From positions 1 to 21,482 of the IMG/VR virus record IMGVR_UViG_3300047550_001098: a stretch of 21,482 bases of DNA; one strand, given 5' to 3'. This document shows positions 6,702-14,173 of the stretch, piece after piece. Both the position numbers and the translations under genes were made by a program. Position 1 is the first letter of the stretch. The number at the start of each line of letters is the position of its first letter. The notes under the pieces are model-generated. The model was not told the DNA's origin and searched no databases. It saw nothing but the letters and a program-made list of their open reading frames with translations. This DNA is from a virus.

Positions 6702-9700
6702 TTATGCTCCAATGGTAGCAGCAGCAGCTGATCCGTCAATGGTACCAGGATTCTTGAGTCTAATAGGAATGTAGATAAATTCCACCGCCTTCATTGGCTC
6801 AATAGCAATGTCCACATACAGTTCATTTCTAGCGATACGATCTGACGTGTTATTGCTTTCATCACAGACCACTAAGTAGTCATATAAACCACGCTTGGCG
6901 ATAAGATCATTGAGCAAACTTTCGATCAGTTGTTTAATTTGATCTCTAGTGATTTTATCATTAGGCTCGAACAAGAACTGATTGGCCACACCGCGCAACA
7001 CTGTGCGTAGATAATTTACCAAACGTGCAACGTTAACACGATCCAGACTGGTGCCACTGCCGGAAATACTAGGAGCACGAGTTTTTTGACCATAGGCCAC
7101 AATGCCGACACCGTTGATTAGTGTAACAGGATTCATGCGGTTTTCGTACAGTGTGTCACGTAGATTGTTGTTGATACCTGTTCTAATAAATGTTCCAGAA
7201 TTTGCATCAATGTAACCAATAGCCAATGCATTGTCTATTAGACCACGACGTGTACCAGCCGGAGCGAACCAAGGATAGGCCACGTTGTCATTGTACATGT
7301 ATGTACGTAACATCATGTGACTAGCTGGTACTGCGATTTCATTTCCGCTTAAGTCTGTGGTCAATGCACTAGGGTAGTACAGCGCCATATAAGGATTGGA
7401 AATGGTCTGATCGGCTTCATAACTAACAATACTGTTTATGGTGGCAGGCATGGTCATAGGCGTGTCACCGATGATAAATCCTGTGTTAGCACGATCATTG
7501 TTCAACTCTACCAACTTCTGTACTAGCTCTGGATAACCAGGCGCAGTTAACAGATTAAAATTGTAACCTTCTTCACGCAGATCAAGATTGCTGTCAATGG
7601 CTGCTCTCATGGCCTGTATAATTTCGTTACGCTGACTGTAATGTCCCATCATAGGATGACTGTCAGCATTGTAGCCAATTTGCGTAACCCAAGCATTGTA
7701 GCTGGAAGCTAGTCCGGCTGCAGGGAAAGCTGTGGCATTAAAATAATTGACCACAAATTTCTTTACATTATAACCGCTGCGACGTGTGTTAAACAGCAGT
7801 GTGCCACGTGGATATAGTCTGTAGTCGGGCACATCTGGATCTGTGTAGTTGCTGCTCAACAAAGTTACTGTGCTGGGCAGTGCTGCGGTAATGGGATCAG
7901 TGGTGATAGCTGTACCCCATCGAGCATCTGCAAAAATTATACCATTTTGTGTGATACGATCAGCGTTGTCAATTAAACTCCACTCTTTGGTTACACTGTC
8001 ATAACGATACAGTCTTGGGTAGTTTTCCAAATCGCTGGTGTCTAACCATAAGTCTCCACTGGCTACTAGTGTGGTGCCATCGCTTTGGTAAGTGGGCTGA
8101 CTAGCTGCTACAATGACACCATTGGCATCTGTGTTAGTAAGATTATAACCACGAGCGTCTGACGCTACATTACGGTACCCACGCCATCCATTAGTTCCAT
8201 CATGAATCATGATATCCACAGCAGTTGGATCACTGTAGTACCATAGTTTACCATCTGCTGGATTAGTATAGGGTTCAGCTGATGTAAATGTGTACGTGGC
8301 TTCGGCAAAGTTACTGAGCCCTGCATCATCAGTGGTACTCGTAAGTGCAACTATATAATCATTGCTGCCGGTAGCAGCAGTTAGACCGGCTGCCGATATG
8401 GGATTAGTAGCTCCTGTACCATAGGTTAATTTAATTAAACCACCTGCTGTGTGCGAGATACTAACAGCTCCAGACGATTCGACCGCAGCGGTTACGTTAG
8501 CAACACCGGCTGCTGTAACAGCACTAACAAAACTAGCTGCGGTAGTTCCGCTGATAGTTACTGTACCTGACACCACTGGAGTAACCGACCCTGGCACACT
8601 GGCTGTAATAGTAAAAGTAGATCCATTGGTAAATGTAGGTGTAGTAGTGGTGCCAACAATCTTTGTGATCCCAGCGACACGTTGATAGTAAAATTTGAAA
8701 CCAACTGCACCGTCATTGGCAGGATTGTATTTTACAAAAATGCTGTTAGCAGCTATACTCTTACCACCATTGGTGGCATCCATACTGTACAGTGCTTCAA
8801 AGCCATCAGCATATATTGGTGTTGCTAGTGTAGCCCAAGACTTGGTTGTACTATTGTAACGTTTAAACACTAGGTTAGCACCACCGCCTGTGGCGCTGGT
8901 CTTCATCCATACACTGCCACTGGGACGAGGAGTTGCAGCAGTACGTCTCCAGTCTGGTTGAGCTGCATAATTGCCATGAGTCACAGCAGCACGTCGGTAT
9001 GTACCTGCTGTGATGCCTAAAATATTAAGTGGTGTCACAGTGGCACCACCATAACTAACCCCGGCTCCGTCAACAATAACTGCTTGCTGACCGGTAGCGG
9101 TGGTCGCCACTAAGATTTCTAATCTGTCATTGACTACTCGAGCAGTGATTCCGGTAATAGCAGCAGTGCTAATGGCAGTGGCCACACCAGCCATGGTTGT
9201 AACACCAGTAATGGTCACAGTAGTGCCATTAATAGTAAATGTTGCTGCCGGAACTGCACCAGACGCAAAAGCAACTGCACCGCTATTAGCGGTTACCACA
9301 GAAGCGATGTCATTTGCCCATGTAGCAGTGCCTAACTGTGCCCAATTGTTATCACTAAGTTTTTTGTATACGTAATTATTATTGCCAGCTGCAACTACTA
9401 CAGCATAGTCACCTTTGCTGCCAACACTGCTGGTAGGTACTGCTGATAGTACTGTGGGGGTTTTTTCCACGAACGGTACATCGGGTGCAATGATTGATTC
9501 ATCAAACTCAAAAATACCAAACTTGCTGGCAGCAGTGTCGAGCCACTGTACACCATTGGCAGGTGAGCCTGTAGGTCTTACCACTGTTCCAGTTAAATCA
9601 TTTAGATCAATGTCGGCACGCATGACCCAGGAACGATTCCCTAGTCCCAGTGCACTATAAGCTGCCATTAGACCATATTCATTAAGCTCATCGCCGTGAA

Positions 9701-9944
9701 TTGGTGTATCTGCACTAGTACGCTTAAATGTAGGTGTACCAAAAATACTGGCTAATTCGCGTTGGCTGGTAATACCATAGGCTTTGCCTGCATTTGCCTT
9801 GGTGGTACCTGGGGCAATCAAACCATTGATTGTTTTATCTTGCGCTGTGGCCACTACTACAAAAGGTATAGTGCCTACAGATGACGGTAAGTATTGACTT
9901 TCGTCAATTACTGTAATCTCTACTCCTGGGGATACTAGAGCCAT
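6702..9944 (-). CDS. 18: Tail sheath protein gp18, greatly enlarged (1080 aa)
   Basis: This is the contractile sheath subunit. The N-terminus MALVSPGVEITVIDESQYLP and the C-terminal 370 residues (from about 710, YPRGTLLFNTRR through ITRDQIKQLIESLLNDL and VEFIYIPIRLKNPG) carry the sheath family signature, including the terminal handshake-type segments. T4 gp18 has 659 residues; the extra 400 or so lie in the middle. That insertion contains two threonine/valine/alanine-rich beta domains (about 215-320 and 425-530) and at least four short modules with a glycine, an aromatic start and a terminal tryptophan: GDYAVVV near 178, GSVWMKT near 344, DGKLWYYS near 565 and SGDLWLDT near 630. They probably project from the tail surface. 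AAGGAAG precedes the ATG. The gene has its own late box and terminator. Confidence 0.93.
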   Translation of the reverse strand: MALVSPGVEITVIDESQYLPSSVGTIPFVVVATAQDKTINGLIAPGTTKANAGKAYGITSQRELASIFGTPTFKRTSADTPIHGDELNEYGLMAAYSALGLGNRSWVMRADIDLNDLTGTVVRPTGSPANGVQWLDTAASKFGIFEFDESIIAPDVPFVEKTPTVLSAVPTSSVGSKGDYAVVVAAGNNNYVYKKLSDNNWAQLGTATWANDIASVVTANSGAVAFASGAVPAATFTINGTTVTITGVTTMAGVATAISTAAITGITARVVNDRLEILVATTATGQQAVIVDGAGVSYGGATVTPLNILGITAGTYRRAAVTHGNYAAQPDWRRTAATPRPSGSVWMKTSATGGGANLVFKRYNSTTKSWATLATPIYADGFEALYSMDATNGGKSIAANSIFVKYNPANDGAVGFKFYYQRVAGITKIVGTTTTPTFTNGSTFTITASVPGSVTPVVSGTVTISGTTAASFVSAVTAAGVANVTAAVESSGAVSISHTAGGLIKLTYGTGATNPISAAGLTAATGSNDYIVALTSTTDDAGLSNFAEATYTFTSAEPYTNPADGKLWYYSDPTAVDIMIHDGTNGWRGYRNVASDARGYNLTNTDANGVIVAASQPTYQSDGTTLVASGDLWLDTSDLENYPRLYRYDSVTKEWSLIDNADRITQNGIIFADARWGTAITTDPITAALPSTVTLLSSNYTDPDVPDYRLYPRGTLLFNTRRSGYNVKKFVVNYFNATAFPAAGLASSYNAWVTQIGYNADSHPMMGHYSQRNEIIQAMRAAIDSNLDLREEGYNFNLLTAPGYPELVQKLVELNNDRANTGFIIGDTPMTMPATINSIVSYEADQTISNPYMALYYPSALTTDLSGNEIAVPASHMMLRTYMYNDNVAYPWFAPAGTRRGLIDNALAIGYIDANSGTFIRTGINNNLRDTLYENRMNPVTLINGVGIVAYGQKTRAPSISGSGTSLDRVNVARLVNYLRTVLRGVANQFLFEPNDKITRDQIKQLIESLLNDLIAKRGLYDYLVVCDESNNTSDRIARNELYVDIAIEPMKAVEFIYIPIRLKNPGTIDGSAAAATIGA

Positions 9945-9976
9945 TTTTTCTTCCTTATAATTAGGTCATAAAACCA

Positions 9977-10005
9977 TTGCTAATATTTATCGGCTAGTTT
10001 AAAAT
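9977..10005 (+). promoter_or_regulatory. Candidate sigma70-type promoter for the zinc-ribbon gene
   Basis: TTGCTA-N17-TAAAAT matches the sigma70 hexamers at four and five of six positions, with ideal spacing. It ends four nt before an ATG at 10010, similar to the promoters of gene 1 and the 83-aa gene. It overlaps the leftward gene 18 late box, so the two may be used at different times. This is weaker than the two perfect promoters. Confidence 0.4.
9984..9991 (-). promoter_or_regulatory. Late promoter, GATAAATA, upstream of gene 18
   Basis: GATAAATATTAGC on the minus strand lies 39 nt before the gp18 ATG, with an AAGGAAG Shine-Dalgarno in between. The leader is longer than at the other late genes of the window. 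The box overlaps the spacer of a candidate rightward promoter for the zinc-ribbon gene. Confidence 0.7.
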
Positions 10006-10054
10006 CTCCATGGTTAGCGGTCCTTTCCAAGGTCCTTTGGAAATAAATATCAGC

Positions 10055-10396
10055 ATGAAAAGATCCGTTTGTCCACAGTGTCGAATACACCCAGTGGCTA
10101 TCAATTACTACAGAAACAACAAGGTACACTTTCGTACGCTATGCACGCCTTGTATACATAAACGTCGTCGCACAGCAGTAAACGTACCTGGATGGCTAAG
10201 AGCTGGGTATAAAAAACGTGATCGCTGTGAACGCTGTAATTTTAAATTTAAGTTAACCGAACAGAGTACGGTATACTATGTGGATGGCAACACCGGCAAC
10301 AACCATTGGAGTAATTTACGTACTATTTGTGCTAATTGTAGCTTCGATGTGAAAGATTCACACTGGAGACCTAGTCGGATTCTGCCAGATTCTTAA
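10055..10396 (+). CDS. Small double zinc-ribbon protein with HNH-like C-terminus, 113 aa
   Basis: Four CxxC pairs (C6/C9, C30/C33, C58/C61, C92/C95) are spaced as two zinc-binding ribbons joined by a basic PGWLRAGYKKR linker. The segment YYVDGNTGNNHWSNLRTICANC (split here: YYVDGNTGNN, then HWSNLRTICANC) resembles the metal-finger half of HNH nucleases, but the catalytic His pair is not obvious, so nuclease activity is doubtful. I recall similar proteins in cyanophage-like T4 relatives without a proven function. Nucleic-acid binding is likely. I chose ATG 10055 (MKRSVCPQC) because it begins the recognisable domain. An in-frame ATG at 10010 would add 15 residues and lies right after a promoter-like -10. 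Its 3' end overlaps gene 1, read from the other strand, by 26 bases. Confidence 0.8.
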   Translation: MKRSVCPQCRIHPVAINYYRNNKVHFRTLCTPCIHKRRRTAVNVPGWLRAGYKKRDRCERCNFKFKLTEQSTVYYVDGNTGNNHWSNLRTICANCSFDVKDSHWRPSRILPDS

Positions 10397-11024
10397 CTTG
10401 TTGATATAAGCGTTCAATAGTACTGTTATTGTCTATAACAAGATCAAACTTAGTGGCTAACCATGCCCACTCGCTGGGATGGATGTCGGGATACCGTGAT
10501 GCCATATCACGTTGTTGATCAGAGATAATCCACTGTTCGTCTTCGGCAGTATGCACAGTCTGTAGCGCACAGGCCAGCCATTCCGGCGGTGCTCCACGTT
10601 CTACACAAACCAGTTTACCGCCAGAACGCCTAATAGCTGCCACTTCATTAGGAAAACGCACATCCGAAATCACAATATTGTCTGTGCTTTTCAGTAACTT
10701 GTTCTCTAAACTAGCTACCCAGATGTCATCATGAAAGCCGTGACGACACACATCAGTGCCCCAGTACTGTAGGATCCAGCGTGGTGTAAGCGTGGGCATT
10801 TTTAGCCGTTCGGCCCACCAAGGATCTACTTGTTCACGCCAGGCACGACTAGCAGCAGTACGCCCTTCCAGCATGATTCTGTCCCAGCCAAACACACAGG
10901 CCACAGCATCTTTGAGAGTGTTAGCAAAACTTTCACGGCGATACCCATGATAATTAACCAAGTAATCGGCCACAGTGTCTTTGCCTGAGCCAATGAATCC
11001 TGATATACCAATGATTTTAGCCAT
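10371..11024 (-). CDS. 1: Deoxynucleoside monophosphate kinase gp1
   Basis: The enzyme phosphorylates dNMPs to dNDPs for phage DNA synthesis, in the cytoplasm. The P-loop GFIGSGKDT at residues 9-17, with K15, is intact. IVISDVRFPNEVAAIRRSGGKLVCV is the characteristic middle strand and switch of the T4 gp1 family, and the helical HPSEWAWLATKFDLVIDNN segment is near the end. The length of 217 aa is close to T4 gp1 (241). It is a metabolic, normally early gene set inside the late cluster. A perfect TTGACA-N17-TATAAT promoter lies just upstream, with only seven nt between the -10 and the ATG and no Shine-Dalgarno. Late read-through from gene 13 could also reach it. Confidence 0.93.
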   Translation of the reverse strand: MAKIIGISGFIGSGKDTVADYLVNYHGYRRESFANTLKDAVACVFGWDRIMLEGRTAASRAWREQVDPWWAERLKMPTLTPRWILQYWGTDVCRHGFHDDIWVASLENKLLKSTDNIVISDVRFPNEVAAIRRSGGKLVCVERGAPPEWLACALQTVHTAEDEQWIISDQQRDMASRYPDIHPSEWAWLATKFDLVIDNNSTIERLYQQVKNLAESD

Positions 11025-11031
11025 AGCTATA

Positions 11032-11060
11032 ATTATAGCCAGGGCTCGAAGTTATGTCAA
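11032..11060 (-). promoter_or_regulatory. Perfect sigma70 promoter for gene 1
   Basis: TTGACA (11055-11060) and TATAAT (11032-11037) on the minus strand are separated by exactly 17 nt. The -10 is followed by seven nt and then the ATG of gene 1, so the transcript should be leaderless or nearly so. The -10 lies in a 14-nt palindrome, GCTATAATTATAGC. Confidence 0.9.
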
Positions 11061-11064
11061 CGAT

Positions 11065-11430
11065 TTAGACGCCGTAACGGTTGATACGTTTCGCCGGAAT
11101 TACACTAGATTTATTAACCTGACTGAGCTCTTCGCTGCCCTTGCCGGTACTGCGACTGGGCTTGATGCCCATAATTCTTTCTGCACCACGGCGTATTGCA
11201 GCTTCACCGTCGGTGTAATCAACCATGTTGAAGTTGCTGCCAATAGGCCCACGGCGATCCATGTCCATGTCAGGGCTGCCAGCCATGGCTATTCCAAATC
11301 TGTAGGCCAGATAAGGATGTGCGTTATTATCTAAGAAGTCATACTGAGTATGATTGGGCAAGGCTAGTCTAGCAGCCTTGCGTAAGGGCTTGCGACTGCG
11401 TCCTTCTGTGACAATGTCTTGTACTTTCAT
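11065..11430 (-). CDS. Putative internal head protein with cleavable leader, 121 aa (paralogue of the next gene)
   Basis: The leader MKVQDIVTEG has the form of the capsid-targeting peptide of T4 internal proteins, with a hydrophobic-x-E prohead protease site predicted after E9. The mature part is rich in arginine. It shares features with the neighbouring 125-aa protein: a leader of the same length, a central RxGxAxA segment, a YT-x2-E motif and a PAKRINRYGV end that matches PARRTNKYGV. The two genes overlap by four bases (ATGA) and look like an old tandem duplication. T4 internal proteins are packaged with the DNA and enter the host at infection; a similar role is inferred. The protein family itself has no function that I know. 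Confidence 0.82.
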   Translation of the reverse strand: MKVQDIVTEGRSRKPLRKAARLALPNHTQYDFLDNNAHPYLAYRFGIAMAGSPDMDMDRRGPIGSNFNMVDYTDGEAAIRRGAERIMGIKPSRSTGKGSEELSQVNKSSVIPAKRINRYGV

Positions 11431-11804
11431 ACACCGTACTTATTGGTTCTACGAGCAGGCACAGGACTAGTGCGATGTGTACCTGAACTTTCACTGCTAC
11501 GATGATCACGTACTACATGATTGACCTTGCTGTTGACATGCTTAAATGCTTGATTTAGCATGCGACTTTCTACTTCAGTATAAGGCACAGCTACATTGTC
11601 GCTGTGAAACCAGGTACGGTCATCGACTTTCAACTTTTTGTTAGAGCCATCTGCCATGGCTGCTGCTAGACCCACACGCTGTAGATTATAGTCGAAGCCG
11701 GCTCCATTACCATCATTGAATGTCACTGTACGATGCATGGCTTTTTTGTGCTCGCGATCTAGTTTACCCTTGGTGCCTTCTGCAATGATTTCATGTATAC
11801 GCAT
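11427..11804 (-). CDS. Putative internal head protein with cleavable leader, 125 aa
   Basis: The leader MRIHEIIAEG fits the T4 internal-protein pattern, with predicted prohead protease cleavage after IAE9. The remainder is basic and polar (many K, R and H), with a YNLQRVGLAAAMADG segment, a PYTEVESRMLNQAFKHVN helix and the conserved end PARRTNKYGV. I recall this RVG-AxAxxDG / PYTxxE / NKYGV family from aquatic T4-like phages, unnamed. The start has an AGGATA site overlapping the gp13 stop. It should be co-transcribed with gp13 from the late box at 12959. A role as packaged head protein delivered with the DNA is inferred from leader and charge. No catalytic motif is visible. Confidence 0.84.
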   Translation of the reverse strand: MRIHEIIAEGTKGKLDREHKKAMHRTVTFNDGNGAGFDYNLQRVGLAAAMADGSNKKLKVDDRTWFHSDNVAVPYTEVESRMLNQAFKHVNSKVNHVVRDHRSSESSGTHRTSPVPARRTNKYGV

Positions 11805-11808
11805 GGTT

Positions 11809-12939
11809 TTATCCTATTACCCAAGTCAATGGTGTGGAGTTATCCACGTAAGTCTTAAGATCTTCTTCTAATTTCTGCATTTCTTCTTTGGCCTCAGCAA
11901 TCAAGGCTGTCCCGTTAAGTGTGGTTCCGCCTTGCGGCCCAGCTATACTGCCAAATTTACTACGAGCTTCTCCTAATATAAACTTGGCAAAAGCGTAAGC
12001 ATAATCTTGAATCCATGGAAATACAAAATTGTCATTTAGCAACATGACATCAGGTTTGTAGTTGTAAATTTGTAGTAGCACAGTTTCTGCAGGATCATCA
12101 CTGACTGGACTGCTAATCTGTGTTCTTGATAATTCATATCCTGTTACCGAACTAGCTGCCAGCACTGAACTAGCAGTCACAGTAACAGTTTTTGTTCCAG
12201 GATTGTGGGAAACTATTGAGTATGAACCATTATATCCCGCAATAGGGCAGTTACCAATGGTCAATGAATTACCAACTTCTACTGGCCATGTTTGTGTGTA
12301 TACCAATGTTATAGTGCTACCAATAGCAGTGCCACTGGAAGTCAATGATGCCAATTGAACATATTTTCTGCCTGCGTCAGGGATTTTACGCACCAAAGTC
12401 AGCTTTTTGGTAACTGAGTTATACTGGAAATTCATATATCCGCCAAACAGTTTCATGGCCTGCTCTTGATAGTGCGTGAACAATTCATAATTAGCCAATC
12501 CACCTACACGCCCAGCTACCAACATGTAGGTATTAAGGTATCCCGAAGCAAAAGGCTCGAATTGGCTGGCTGTGGTGCCTGTGACCGATCCTATGCCGCG
12601 TCTGAACACTTGACGCACCTGCATGATTTCTGCAGGTAAAATATATTCTTGTGTTTCTGGCAATAGCTCTAGGAAAGCATAGCTTTCTTCCACAGAATTG
12701 CTGGCACGTTGACGATACTTGATCAAGGCCTGTTTAATGGCAAGATTGTAGTGTTCGGAATCAAGCTCAACATCTACAATACCATCAGCTAAACGCAGAC
12801 GTATATAGTCTATGATGTCATTTCTACGACTGTCCAAGGGATCAAGTCCAGTGCTTGAAAACGCAATGGGACCTGGTCCACCGAGGCTATCAGCAATTAA
12901 GTTTTGTTTAGCATTTAAACCGGTTTTTAATGTGGCCAT
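11809..12939 (-). CDS. 13: Neck protein gp13, with an inserted beta domain
   Basis: gp13 forms the ring that closes the filled head and receives the tail. The first 100 residues show the adaptor-like helical start (DIIDYIRLRLADGIVDVELDS, then the AIKQALIKYRQRA helix). The C-terminus, FPWIQDYAYAFAKFILGEAR followed by GPQGGTTLNG and an EAKEEMQKLEEDL helix, closely parallels the end of T4 gp13 as I remember it. Length is 376 against 309 in T4. The excess is a threonine/serine/valine-rich Ig-like insertion at about 193-273. The start has an AACAGGAC Shine-Dalgarno that lies in one arm of a perfect inverted repeat containing the late promoter. gp14 and gp15 are encoded nearby on the other strand, preserving the 13-14-15 grouping. 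Confidence 0.88.
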   Translation of the reverse strand: MATLKTGLNAKQNLIADSLGGPGPIAFSSTGLDPLDSRRNDIIDYIRLRLADGIVDVELDSEHYNLAIKQALIKYRQRASNSVEESYAFLELLPETQEYILPAEIMQVRQVFRRGIGSVTGTTASQFEPFASGYLNTYMLVAGRVGGLANYELFTHYQEQAMKLFGGYMNFQYNSVTKKLTLVRKIPDAGRKYVQLASLTSSGTAIGSTITLVYTQTWPVEVGNSLTIGNCPIAGYNGSYSIVSHNPGTKTVTVTASSVLAASSVTGYELSRTQISSPVSDDPAETVLLQIYNYKPDVMLLNDNFVFPWIQDYAYAFAKFILGEARSKFGSIAGPQGGTTLNGTALIAEAKEEMQKLEEDLKTYVDNSTPLTWVIG

Positions 12940-12945
12940 AAAATA

Positions 12946-12973
12946 GTCCTGTTATGTATATTTATAACAGGAC
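12946..12973 (-). promoter_or_regulatory. Inverted repeat that can sequester the gene 13 ribosome-binding site
   Basis: On the minus strand GTCCTGTTAT and ATAACAGGAC form a perfect 10-bp stem around an 8-nt loop. The second arm includes the AGGAC Shine-Dalgarno of gene 13, six nt before its ATG. The late box occupies the end of the first arm and most of the loop. RNA started upstream would hold both arms, while RNA started at the late promoter should lack the first arm. Confidence 0.8.
12959..12966 (-). promoter_or_regulatory. T4-type late promoter, TATAAATA, upstream of gene 13
   Basis: An exact TATAAATA box followed by TACATAACAGGAC lies 19 nt before the ATG of gene 13. It should drive gene 13 and the two internal-protein genes, possibly continuing into gene 1. 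Confidence 0.85.
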
Positions 12974-12981
12974 CACCTAGA

Positions 12982-14163
12982 CTAGCCAACTCTGAGTAGT
13001 AGCGTGTCCTCTGATATTCTGCCATTAAGGCGCACTTCCACGGCCTTGATGTCCTTGATCCAGGTTCTTAGTGCTACTTTGCCAGCCTTGGCAAACTCCT
13101 TGAGTTGCTCGTCGGGACGACGCAGTGTTTTGGCCACACTACGGCTCTCATCGTAGCCAGTGATACTGGTACCGCGAACACCGAGCTCGCCCATGGCCTC
13201 AGCATGATAGCAGCCTAGTTTACGAGTCTTGGTGTTGTAGACCCATAGTGTGCTAGCACCAATGATGTCCACAGGATTAACACTGACCACTTTGAGTGCA
13301 CGATCTTCTTTGGCATACTTGAGCTTGGCCACTAGCTTTTCCTTGCTGGGTGCCTTACGCACTCGAGCCTTTTTAACTGCTTTCTTGACACCACGGTATT
13401 CCTCAATGCCAGCCAGCAGATCCGCAATAAACCCAAACATGCGTCTATAGTCTGCGGCGCGATAGTGGCGATATGCTTCCACTAACTGTGCATCCTCACG
13501 ATCCTGTGCTGCCATGAGCTCGGCACTGCGAGCCTGAAACACTGCTTCATAGCGTCCCAGTTGGCTTTGTGGCACACGATTGGCAGTGAGAAAGTCGTAG
13601 ATCTTAAATGACACCGACTGCTTTTGCAACACTTGATCGTAGATGCCCTCAATCTCACCAATCAGCTCAGCAGTGCGCTCTTGCAGTCTGTCCTGTATGG
13701 TAATCTTGCGTTCCTGCACTTGATCAGGACTTGCTATGACTTCCTCGCCGGTGTCGCCGCCGCGAGCAGCCAGATTTAAAGTGTAGTCAACTTGATCATG
13801 TATGTACTTGACATGCCGATCCAGCAAGGGCATGCCACGACGATGTGCCATAATCAAGCTACAGGGTGTCATCAGCACATAGCGATCAGCCACACGCTCA
13901 AAACGATCCAGAGTGGTTTTATTAAGCCGACTGTTACGACGCAGCCAGTCATTTAGATGTTTACGACACTGCTTGACCGAATAGTGATAGTTGTAGTACT
14001 GAAAGCTCTTACGCAAATGATGATCAAATGTTTCGGAATCGAATCCTAAAGCCCGCTCGGTGTCCCATTGTGGTTCTGGGCCTGTGGCTTTTTCTTCACT
14101 GGCCATTACACGAGCGCTGGGTTCTTTGCGTTTGGGTACTTTAATTCCCTTGATTTTGGCCAT
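12982..14163 (-). CDS. Conserved phage protein of unknown function, 393 aa
   Basis: I cannot assign a function. A lysine- and proline-rich start (to about 30) is followed by a helical region with FQYYNYHYSVKQCRKHLNDW (about 54-73), a coiled middle (160-260) and a basic AVKKARVRKAPSKEKLVAKLKY segment near 265-286. The last 100 residues form a distinct alpha/beta region: VSVNPVDIIGASTLWVYNTK, then RGTSITGYDE, then LKEFAKAGKVALRTWIKDIKAVEVRLNGR. I remember that C-terminal pattern from unnamed proteins of cyanophage- and pelagiphage-like T4 relatives. It starts 10 nt after the 83-aa gene with a TAGGA site overlapping that gene's stop, and shares its sigma70 promoter, suggesting early expression. 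Basic character hints at nucleic-acid binding, without proof. Confidence 0.85.
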   Translation of the reverse strand: MAKIKGIKVPKRKEPSARVMASEEKATGPEPQWDTERALGFDSETFDHHLRKSFQYYNYHYSVKQCRKHLNDWLRRNSRLNKTTLDRFERVADRYVLMTPCSLIMAHRRGMPLLDRHVKYIHDQVDYTLNLAARGGDTGEEVIASPDQVQERKITIQDRLQERTAELIGEIEGIYDQVLQKQSVSFKIYDFLTANRVPQSQLGRYEAVFQARSAELMAAQDREDAQLVEAYRHYRAADYRRMFGFIADLLAGIEEYRGVKKAVKKARVRKAPSKEKLVAKLKYAKEDRALKVVSVNPVDIIGASTLWVYNTKTRKLGCYHAEAMGELGVRGTSITGYDESRSVAKTLRRPDEQLKEFAKAGKVALRTWIKDIKAVEVRLNGRISEDTLLLRVG

Positions 14164-14173
14164 GTACTGGTTC

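Noticed and set aside
8449-9660. Three plus-strand frames of 78-91 aa over gene 18
   Set aside because: They are antisense to the repetitive Val/Thr/Ala-rich insertion of the sheath gene, which produces long open frames by composition.
10371-11060. gene 1 and the zinc-ribbon gene as a recently inserted cassette (moron)
   Set aside because: The opposed genes and sigma70 promoters look moron-like, but gp1 is a core T4-like gene and there are no flanking repeats, integrase or clear composition break.
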